Assembly: GCA_021793895.1 (NCBI GenBank)
Contig: JAJYRW010000118.1
Span: forward strand, 1-5,484
DNA length: 5,484 nucleotides
From: Actinomycetes bacterium
GTDB lineage: Bacteria > Actinomycetota > Actinomycetes > Actinomycetales > JAJYRW01
Reading direction: 5' to 3'
A program made the position numbers and the translations under genes. How positions within the stretch are numbered: position 1 is the first letter of the stretch; every line of letters starts with the position of its first letter. Under the pieces are notes generated by a model that was given only the letters and a program-made list of their open reading frames with translations, was not told the origin of the DNA and did not search any database. Below are positions 1 to 4,884 of the stretch, in pieces.

Positions 1-1
1 C

Positions 2-586
2 GAATCGGAGCTGCAAGCCATCTCACTGGATGGCGCTGCAACTGTTGTAGAAGAACTCTTTGCACATCCTCCGCGCCAAAGCAGCATTAGTGGCGCCACG
101 ATTGTGGCAATTGATGGCCGGTCCGGGTCGGGGAAAACAAGCCTGAGTGCCGCCGTTGCCCGGCAAAATCCCGATATTAGGGTTTTGGCCATTGAGGATT
201 TTTATGCCGGCTGGGCTGGGCTACACGCCGGGCCGGGCCACCTAACTGAACAAGTGCTAATCCCCTGGTCGAGCGGTAGGCCAGCTCGTGCGCGATATTG
301 GGATTGGGAGAAGCAGAGTTTCAGTTCGCGCGAGCTAGAGATCGCACTGCCAACTAGTGGCCGGGTACTCATTGAGGGGTGCGGGGCCGGCGCACGGGAA
401 ATCGCGCGTTTTACCTCCGCACTTATTTGGCTCGATGCTGATACCAACGTGCGCTATGAGCGGGCAATGGCGCGTGAGCGGGACGTGTTCGAGCCGTATT
501 GGCACATGTGGTCACAACAAGAAGCCCAGATGCTGCAACGAGAAAAGACCCCACAGCGGGCGGATCTGCGACTCAGGCTGTTATAG
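2..586 (+). CDS. P-loop nucleoside-kinase-like ATP-binding protein, 5' end outside window
   Basis: The reading frame is open to the left edge and gives 194 residues before a TAG stop. There is no ATG, GTG or TTG between positions 2 and 103. The in-frame GTG at 104 is a poor start because it would cut off the beta strand that leads into the P-loop, so the true start is probably just upstream of the window. Seen in the sequence (numbered from the first in-window residue): Walker A GRSGSGKT at 39-46, an acidic/aromatic motif EDFYAGWAGL at about 65-74, a second core strand RVLIEGCGAG at 121-130, and a LID-like region at about 151-188 with RYERAMARERD, then W..W..QE and ending RAD. This pattern is typical of small actinobacterial proteins annotated as uridine-kinase-like or AAA-family ATP-binding proteins. 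ATP binding is well supported. Phosphotransfer to a nucleoside or another small molecule is inferred from the fold, and the substrate is unknown. The gene runs convergent to the FKBP gene and is not part of the proteasome operon. Confidence 0.85.
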   Translation, partial: ESELQAISLDGAATVVEELFAHPPRQSSISGATIVAIDGRSGSGKTSLSAAVARQNPDIRVLAIEDFYAGWAGLHAGPGHLTEQVLIPWSSGRPARARYWDWEKQSFSSRELEIALPTSGRVLIEGCGAGAREIARFTSALIWLDADTNVRYERAMARERDVFEPYWHMWSQQEAQMLQREKTPQRADLRLRLL

Positions 587-647
587 CTGCGTTTCGCGCT
601 GCCATAAAAACGCGGGCCTGGTCTGCGAAAACCGAGCGCACGCGCAA

Positions 648-1562
648 TTAGTCTTCGAGGCTGTCCAATTCGATCGGTTCTCCAGTCACGGCCAAAAGTT
701 CGACGATAAAGACGGTGACGCCCTCTTCTGGGTATCCCTCTTCGGGCGGCAACACCAGCATTAGGCGCGAACCGATGCGCTGTTCGAGAAGTCCGGTGTC
801 AAACCCGGAGGGTAGATCGCCCACGCCAATTTGATAGGAGCGCGGCAGCTGTTCTTCCGTCCAGGTCGTGTCCACAACTTCGCCATCTTCCCACCGCACG
901 CCGTAATAATTCATGGTCACGGTCTGGCCCGCGCGAACCTGCTTGCCCTCGCCCTTAACTAAAGACTGAGAAACAAGTTCGCTGGGGACTTCTAAGTCCT
1001 CATCGATCGTGATTGATGGTGCGCCGTTGGCAGTAAAAGACACGGACGGTAAGTCGTCACTGGGCTCAATCTCTTCACCGGCCACTTTCGAAGGCAGGAC
1101 ATCAAGGACGGCGACCCTTCCGGTGGTCACTTCATCGGCCTCGGGTGGTTCCTTCAGTAAAATCCGGTCCCCGGGTTGGGCGCCCACGAGTGCGGTATAC
1201 AGGCCTTGGCCGGCAGAGGTGACAGTTAAATGCATCGCCCGCGGTTCGGAAGACCAGGTATTAATGTGCTCCTCTTGAGATTGCGCGTCGACTAATACCG
1301 CTTGAATTAGCGCCAGATCCCCCTCCGCGAGTTCGGGGCCGTCCCCTTCCACCACGGTGGTCACCTCGAGTTGTTCAATGTCGAGCGGCGCAGTGAAATC
1401 AATCTCCGGCTCAGCAGAAGTGTCTTCGGATACCGTGACGTCAGTGACGTCGGGCACCTCTTCCTCTTCTTCTTCCGCGCTGCAGCCGGCTGCCAGGAGG
1501 GTCGCTGAAACTGCGAGCAGACCAATTAACCGCCCGGCTTTCCTGCGCGTAGTTGTGTGCAC
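648..1562 (-). CDS. FKBP-type peptidyl-prolyl cis-trans isomerase, lipoprotein with two FKBP-like modules
   Basis: The predicted protein has 304 residues. I chose the GTG at 1562 because a GAAAGG Shine-Dalgarno lies 5 bases upstream and because the protein then starts with a proper lipoprotein signal: basic TRRKAGR, a hydrophobic stretch at about 12-25, and the lipobox LAAGC with Cys27 as the lipidated residue. The upstream TTG at 1622 would add 20 residues ahead of the signal and is less likely. After Cys27 comes an acidic linker (six Glu, then repeated DVT). Residues about 65-155 look like a degenerate FKBP fold without recognisable active-site residues. Residues about 197-293 form a clearer FKBP domain (AGQTVTMNYYG, DGEVVDTTW, YQIGVGDLPSGFD, RLMLVLPPEEGY, VTVFIVELLAV). 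Such PPIases assist proline isomerisation during folding, here outside the membrane. In this domain the usual active-site Trp is Phe254, and the loop after Gly-Tyr277 is about nine residues shorter than normal, so catalytic activity is uncertain. The gene lies 77 bases after pafA. An FKBP gene directly after pafA is a recurring actinobacterial arrangement, but a role in pupylation is not established. Confidence 0.88.
   Translation of the reverse strand: MHTTTRRKAGRLIGLLAVSATLLAAGCSAEEEEEEVPDVTDVTVSEDTSAEPEIDFTAPLDIEQLEVTTVVEGDGPELAEGDLALIQAVLVDAQSQEEHINTWSSEPRAMHLTVTSAGQGLYTALVGAQPGDRILLKEPPEADEVTTGRVAVLDVLPSKVAGEEIEPSDDLPSVSFTANGAPSITIDEDLEVPSELVSQSLVKGEGKQVRAGQTVTMNYYGVRWEDGEVVDTTWTEEQLPRSYQIGVGDLPSGFDTGLLEQRIGSRLMLVLPPEEGYPEEGVTVFIVELLAVTGEPIELDSLED
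1435..1475 (-). repeat. Short coding repeats in the linker of the FKBP lipoprotein
   Basis: Two adjacent 9-base units (1435-1443 and 1444-1452, 8 of 9 bases identical) encode the repeated Asp-Val-Thr. A run of six Glu codons built from GAA and GAG lies at 1458-1475. Both fall in the segment just after lipidated Cys27, where length changes would be tolerated because it is a flexible acidic tether between the membrane and the folded modules. Confidence 0.6.
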
Positions 1563-1567
1563 AATTA

Positions 1568-1573
1568 CCTTTC
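1568..1573 (-). promoter_or_regulatory. Ribosome binding site of the FKBP lipoprotein gene
   Basis: GAAAGG on the - strand ends 5 bases before the GTG at 1562. It decides the start in favour of the GTG that begins the lipoprotein signal peptide instead of the TTG at 1622. Confidence 0.65.
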
Positions 1574-1596
1574 TTTTCAAATATCGTCGCGCCGCG

Positions 1597-1620
1597 GCTG
1601 CGCAAACCGTGCCACGCAGC
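1597..1620 (-). other. Inverted repeat in the pafA-FKBP gap
   Basis: A perfect 6-base inverted repeat (GCTGCG and CGCAGC, 1615-1620 and 1597-1602) with a 12-base loop lies between pafA and the FKBP gene, starting 20 bases after the pafA stop. It is not followed by a run of T on the - strand, so it does not look like an intrinsic terminator. It could act as an RNA processing or stability element that sets FKBP expression apart from pafA, or be chance in GC-rich DNA. Confidence 0.3.
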
Positions 1621-1639
1621 AAATACCCGCCCGCCGCAT

Positions 1640-3061
1640 CTAAGCAAAGAGTGTCGCGAGGCGCTCATCTTGGGCTGCAAACGGGTCGCGACAAGCCACC
1701 GTGCGCGTGGGCGGTGAATTGAGGCGCAAATGCACCCAGTCCACCGTATATTCCACACCGTGTTCTTGGGCTTGGCGAATAAAATCCCCCCGCAGCTTCG
1801 CGCGCGTGGTCTGCGGCGGGTGAGCCATCGCTTCCAACACCTGCGCTTCAGTGGTCAAACGACGCACGGCGCCATTTTGTTCCAGACGCTCAAAAATTCC
1901 GCGCTCCTGCGATAGATCGTGATATGTCAGATCAAGGCGAGCCAAACGCGGGTCACTCCACTGGCAGCCACTGCGCTGGCGATACCTCTCAAACAGCCGA
2001 TACTTAATCACCCAGTCCAACTCGGTGCTCACCCCCGACATATCGTCGGCTTCGAGCGCCGCCACACTGCGCTGCCACAGATCAAGGACCTGCTTATCTT
2101 CGGGCCGATTCGCACCGGTGTGGGCCAAAAACTCGGTGGCCTTCTTTAAAAACCACTGCTGGAGTTCCAACGCGCTCGTCTGTTTGCCAGAGGCCAGCGC
2201 GATGGGTTCCCGCCCGCTGAAATCGCCACTGATAGTGCGCAGCGCCCGAATCGGTTTGTCGAGACGAATATCACCAAATGAAACCCCGGCCTCCACCATC
2301 CGCAGCATCAAATCCATCGTGCCCATTTTCAAGAACACGGTGGGTTCTGCCCGGGAGGAGTCCCCCACTATCACGTGGAGGCGGCGATAGAGTTCCGGAT
2401 CCGCATGCGGTTCATCACGGGAGTTGATCATGGGCCGCGAGCGCGTCGTGGAAGACGAAACTGCCTCCCAAATATGAAACGCGCGGGGCGAAAGCACAAA
2501 ACGGGCCCCTTCAGTTCCCGTAACGATACCGCCTGCGCCGGTCAGCAGGGTGCGGGAAACTAAAAAGGGCACCAAGGCGTCCGTATAGCGCTCCAGCGGG
2601 ATTTTCCGTCGGATCAGGTAATTTTCATGGCAGCCAAATGAGTTCCCGGCCGAGTCAAGATTATTTTTAAACAGGTGGATTCTCACCTGCTTATCCGGCT
2701 GACTTAGGGCGTCTTCGGCCTTTTCGGCCATCCCCTGCAAGACGCGATCCCCCGCGCGATCGTGCGTCACTATTTGATGCAGCGAGTCGCATTCGCCGGT
2801 AGCGTACTCCGGATGGGAGCCAACGTCTAAGTACAGCCGCGCTCCATTGGGTAAAAAGACATTTGAAGACCGCCCCCAGGTCACCACGGGCTGAAACATA
2901 GCCCGGGCCACTTCTTCCGGGCCCAGGTTTAAACCGGGATCGGCTTCAACGGCAATACCAACCTCAGTTTCGATGCCGTAGATCCGGCGGACATCCGAAG
3001 CCGGGGCCGCACCGGGCATGGGACTTGCGCTGGAGGGGTCCGGCGCGGCAGTCGCACTCAC
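1640..3061 (-). CDS. pafA: Pup-protein ligase (proteasome accessory factor A)
   Basis: This is the ligase that uses ATP to phosphorylate the C-terminal Glu of Pup and join it through an isopeptide bond to lysines of target proteins. It belongs to the glutamine-synthetase-like carboxylate-amine ligases. The 473-residue protein shows the full set of family motifs: GIETEVG at 29-35 (Glu31, matching the Mg-binding Glu9 of the mycobacterial enzyme), WGRSSNVFLPNGARLYLD at 62-79 (Asp79, matching the catalytic-base Asp57), GSHPEYAT, FKNNLDSAGNSFGCHENY at 131-148, RDEPHAD at 215-221 and RRLHVIVGDS at 226-235. The C-terminal domain has LDLTYHDL at 376-383, PPQTTRA at 415-421 and VDWVHL at 440-445. The GTG at 3061 was chosen: it follows the prcA stop by 2 bases and has an AGGAG 11 bases upstream. 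It leaves an Ala/Pro/Ser-rich extension of about 24 residues before the core. An internal ATG at 3019 would give 459 residues but has no visible ribosome binding site. Confidence 0.97.
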   Translation of the reverse strand: MSATAAPDPSSASPMPGAAPASDVRRIYGIETEVGIAVEADPGLNLGPEEVARAMFQPVVTWGRSSNVFLPNGARLYLDVGSHPEYATGECDSLHQIVTHDRAGDRVLQGMAEKAEDALSQPDKQVRIHLFKNNLDSAGNSFGCHENYLIRRKIPLERYTDALVPFLVSRTLLTGAGGIVTGTEGARFVLSPRAFHIWEAVSSSTTRSRPMINSRDEPHADPELYRRLHVIVGDSSRAEPTVFLKMGTMDLMLRMVEAGVSFGDIRLDKPIRALRTISGDFSGREPIALASGKQTSALELQQWFLKKATEFLAHTGANRPEDKQVLDLWQRSVAALEADDMSGVSTELDWVIKYRLFERYRQRSGCQWSDPRLARLDLTYHDLSQERGIFERLEQNGAVRRLTTEAQVLEAMAHPPQTTRAKLRGDFIRQAQEHGVEYTVDWVHLRLNSPPTRTVACRDPFAAQDERLATLFA

Positions 3062-3063
3062 GG

Positions 3064-3759
3064 TCAGTTGTTCTCCTGGCGTAACTGGGCACAACGCGCA
3101 GCTGTCAAACGCTCAAAGGTCCGCCGCGGTTTCTTCCGGTTTAAGATCGCCACTTCCAACTGTTCTAAATCCAGTTCTCGCTGCGGTTCATCGGCCTGGG
3201 CCAGCACATCAATTGCCAGGTTGAGGCCCTTGCCAAGGGGCATTTGCGGGCTCCACTGCTTTTCCATCTGCGTGGATAAGTGATCGGCGCGTCCACCCAC
3301 CACTACCCAGCCGCGCTCTTCCACCACGGCGCCGTCATAGCTGATGCGATAGATCTGATCCGATTCAGCGCTAATTCCTACTTCGGCCACCACGATCTCC
3401 ACTTCGAGCGGTTTTGCTTCCGTGGTAAATACGGTCCCCAGCGTTTGGGCATAGGCGTTGGCCAGCGCGCGAGCAGTTACATCAGACCTGTCGTAGGCGT
3501 ATCCGCGCAGATCGGCGTATCGCACGCCGGCCACTCGCAGATTTTCAAACTCGTTATATTTTCCGACCGCCGCGAATCCGACGCGGTCGTAGATCTCGCT
3601 AATTTTGTGCAGTGCCCGCGAGGGGTTTTCGGTGGCGAAAAGAATCCCCTGGTCATATTCAAGGACTACTACCGACCGGCCCCGGGCAATCCCCTTACGC
3701 GCGTAGTCTGCGCGGTCCTTCATTAACTGTTCGGGGGATACATATATCGGCATGGTCAT
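3064..3759 (-). CDS. prcA: 20S proteasome alpha subunit
   Basis: The 231-residue protein is the non-catalytic subunit of the outer rings of the bacterial 20S proteasome. Its N-terminal residues gate the pore and its outer face docks the ATPase ring. It matches actinobacterial PrcA along its length: an N-terminal gate segment with ISPEQ-like YVSPEQLMKDR at about 6-16, ARKGIARGRSVV at 20-31, FATENPSRALHKISEIYDRVGFAAVGKYNEF in the 40-71 region (quoted in part: ENPSR, KISEIYDRVGFAA, GKYNEFENLR), RGYAYDRSDV at about 85-94 and YAQTLGTVFTTEAKP at about 103-117. It lacks an N-terminal Thr after a propeptide, as expected for an alpha subunit. The first ATG is used because it overlaps the prcB stop as ATGA (3759-3756), the sign of translational coupling. 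A second ATG two codons later (3753) is possible but would be farther from any ribosome binding site. Coupling to prcB fits the 1:1 stoichiometry of the rings. Confidence 0.97.
   Translation of the reverse strand: MTMPIYVSPEQLMKDRADYARKGIARGRSVVVLEYDQGILFATENPSRALHKISEIYDRVGFAAVGKYNEFENLRVAGVRYADLRGYAYDRSDVTARALANAYAQTLGTVFTTEAKPLEVEIVVAEVGISAESDQIYRISYDGAVVEERGWVVVGGRADHLSTQMEKQWSPQMPLGKGLNLAIDVLAQADEPQRELDLEQLEVAILNRKKPRRTFERLTAARCAQLRQENN
3073..3077 (-). promoter_or_regulatory. Ribosome binding site of pafA, inside the 3' end of prcA
   Basis: AGGAG on the - strand overlaps the last codons of prcA and sits 11 bases before the GTG at 3061. The spacing is longer than the usual 5-9 bases, but no better site exists for the alternative ATG at 3019. 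It supports the longer PafA with its Ala/Pro/Ser-rich N-terminus. Confidence 0.55.
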
Positions 3760-4634
3760 GGCTGTTCATCGCCTTCCACGTCTGAAGCCATCCCGCCATC
3801 TGAAGCGACCCCGCTCCGGTGCTGGTTGGCAGTTTCTTGGCGCTGCTGCAGTACGCCGTGGACCCGCTCACCGACTTCAGCGTCTGCAATTTCGCCGTAG
3901 CCATCGGCCGTGACAGTCGCGATTAGCGGCCAGATTCCCCGGATTGGGTCGGGGCCGGCAGTCGCGGTGTCCTCTTCTGCCACATCTACCATCGCGCGAA
4001 CTGCTAGATCTACCGCCGCATCTTGGCTTAACCCGGGTTCCCAGCGACCCTTTAATGTGCCGCGGGCATACAGCGCGCCCGAACCAATCGAGTGGTGGTC
4101 GCGTTCTTCATAACAGCCACCGGTGACGTCATAGGAATAGATGCGGCCCCGGTCGAGTTTGTCATCCCATCCGGCAAAGAGCGGCATCACGGCTAGACCC
4201 TGCATGGCCAGGCCTAACTTTCCCCGAATCATGGTGGAAAGGCGATTTGCTTTGCCCTCCAGGCTCAGGAGCGAGCCCTCGATCTTTTCGAAATGCTCCA
4301 GTTCCAGTTGGAATAAGCGCACTAACTCCAACGCGAGCCCGGCCGTACCGGCGATTCCAATCGCGGAAAGCGAGTCGGCTTCGAAAATTTTTCGCATGTG
4401 CGCTGAGGCGATCACGTTTCCCGCAGTCGCTCGCCGGTCCCCGGCCATGAGAATTCCGTCGCGGTAGCGCAGCGCCAAAATGGTGGTGCCATGCGGCGCC
4501 GGATTTTGCGGGTTATCGCTGGTCGTTTGCGGCAAAAGCTCGGGAGCGTGGCCGGATAAAAAATCCACAAAGGACGGTAGTCCCAGTCCGGTAAAAGCCG
4601 GCGGTAAACCAACGGGGTGTGATGCCGAACTCAC
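3756..4634 (-). CDS. prcB: 20S proteasome beta subunit (catalytic, with propeptide)
   Basis: The 292-residue precursor forms the inner, proteolytic rings of the 20S proteasome. A 49-residue propeptide ends in PHG, and autocatalytic cleavage before Thr50 (PHG|TTILALRY) would expose the N-terminal threonine nucleophile. In mature numbering the catalytic set is complete: Thr1, Asp17 in AGDRRAT and Lys33 in MRKIF. The supporting SIGSG loop lies at about 133-137 and ATAGPDPIRG at about 175-184. The propeptide carries SFVDFLSGHAPELLP, which resembles the conserved propeptide segment of mycobacterial PrcB. The mature chain is 243 residues and ends in a polar, probably disordered tail of about 25 residues rich in Gln, Ser, Gly and Asp. 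The GTG start overlaps the pup stop as GTGA (4634-4631), with AAGGG 6 bases upstream inside pup, so translation is probably coupled. All catalytic residues are present, so an active protease is expected. Confidence 0.98.
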   Translation of the reverse strand: MSSASHPVGLPPAFTGLGLPSFVDFLSGHAPELLPQTTSDNPQNPAPHGTTILALRYRDGILMAGDRRATAGNVIASAHMRKIFEADSLSAIGIAGTAGLALELVRLFQLELEHFEKIEGSLLSLEGKANRLSTMIRGKLGLAMQGLAVMPLFAGWDDKLDRGRIYSYDVTGGCYEERDHHSIGSGALYARGTLKGRWEPGLSQDAAVDLAVRAMVDVAEEDTATAGPDPIRGIWPLIATVTADGYGEIADAEVGERVHGVLQQRQETANQHRSGVASDGGMASDVEGDEQP

Positions 4635-4816
4635 TGGCCACCCTTTTGTACGAAACCGCGCACAAACGACTCGGCGTTTAGTTCCAAGACCTCATCGATC
4701 TCATCCAAAACCGCATCGACTTGGGCTACCTGTGCGGAAGGAACCTTGAGGGGCTCGGGTGGTGTTTCCGGCTCGGGGGTGTCCTGCCGGTCCTTCCGAA
4801 TAAACTCTTGCCCCAT
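4631..4816 (-). CDS. pup: Prokaryotic ubiquitin-like protein Pup (Gln form)
   Basis: This 61-residue protein is the tag attached to proteins destined for the proteasome. The C-terminal half has the invariant signature DEIDEVLELNAESFVRGF followed by VQKGGQ. It would form the coiled-coil helix that binds the Mpa ATPase and carries the C-terminus that enters the ligase. It ends in Gln61, not Glu, so Dop must deamidate it before PafA can use it; this agrees with a dop gene directly upstream. Lys58 lies next to the GGQ end, as in other Pups. The N-terminal part is disordered in known Pups and threads into the ATPase pore. Here residues 13-27 are rich in Pro and Glu (TPEPETPPEP), unlike the Gly/Asp- and Lys/Arg-rich mycobacterial version. 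The ATG at 4816 has a strong AGGAG 5 bases upstream. The stop overlaps the prcB start by 4 bases. Confidence 0.98.
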   Translation of the reverse strand: MGQEFIRKDRQDTPEPETPPEPLKVPSAQVAQVDAVLDEIDEVLELNAESFVRGFVQKGGQ

Positions 4817-4821
4817 ACTTT

Positions 4822-4826
4822 CTCCT
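4822..4826 (-). promoter_or_regulatory. Ribosome binding site of pup
   Basis: AGGAG (within AAGAGGAGA on the - strand) lies 5 bases before the ATG at 4816. It is the best Shine-Dalgarno in the window and fixes the pup start, consistent with high translation of a tag protein needed in large amounts. Confidence 0.8.
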
Positions 4827-4848
4827 CTTAACTAGCAACTGCCCATTG

Positions 4849-4877
4849 ATTCTACGCCGCCAACAAGTGTGATTCAC
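4849..4877 (-). promoter_or_regulatory. Candidate sigma-70-type promoter in front of pup
   Basis: On the - strand the dop-pup gap contains a TAGAAT hexamer (4854-4849, five of six matches to TATAAT) and, 17 bases upstream, a weak GTGAAT (4877-4872, three of six matches to TTGACA). Transcription would begin near 4842 and give a leader of about 26 bases that includes the pup ribosome binding site. Such a promoter could raise the amount of Pup and core proteasome relative to Dop. The -35 match is poor and the call rests on the -10 and the spacing only; read-through from dop is equally compatible with the sequence. Confidence 0.28.
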
Positions 4878-4884
4878 CTGCCAA

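Noticed and set aside
587..647. Possible bidirectional terminator between the convergent kinase-like and FKBP genes
   Set aside because: There is a 6-base inverted repeat (589-594 with 608-613) but its loop is 13 bases and no T run follows it on the + strand. On the - strand a TTTTT follows GC-rich sequence without a compact stem. A terminator is expected here, but the sequence does not show a clear one.
357..764. A 135-codon + strand frame that extends from the kinase-like gene into the end of the FKBP gene
   Set aside because: It is in another frame over a real P-loop gene and then antisense to the FKBP C-terminus; the protein shows no family features.
1480..1562. Twin-arginine (Tat) export signal in the FKBP protein because of TRRKAGR
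   Set aside because: The residues after the Arg pair are not the hydrophobic ones of the Tat consensus, and a Sec lipoprotein signal with a lipobox explains the segment.
1563..1622. FKBP start at the TTG at 1622
   Set aside because: It would place 20 extra residues before the lipoprotein signal and lacks the good ribosome binding site seen for the GTG at 1562.
1563..1639. Promoter for the FKBP gene with TTGCGC and TATTTG, 16 bases apart, on the - strand
   Set aside because: Both hexamers match poorly, and the start site would fall so close to the GTG that the ribosome binding site would be at the extreme 5' end of the transcript.
1357..1722. A 121-codon open frame on the + strand opposite the FKBP gene and the end of pafA
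   Set aside because: It consists largely of Ser/Thr runs created by reading the Glu/Asp-rich FKBP linker backwards, and it spans two real genes and their gap.
3280..3726. A 148-codon open frame on the + strand opposite prcA
   Set aside because: It lies entirely antisense to a conserved proteasome subunit, has no ribosome binding site or recognisable domain, and its composition follows from the codon pattern of prcA.
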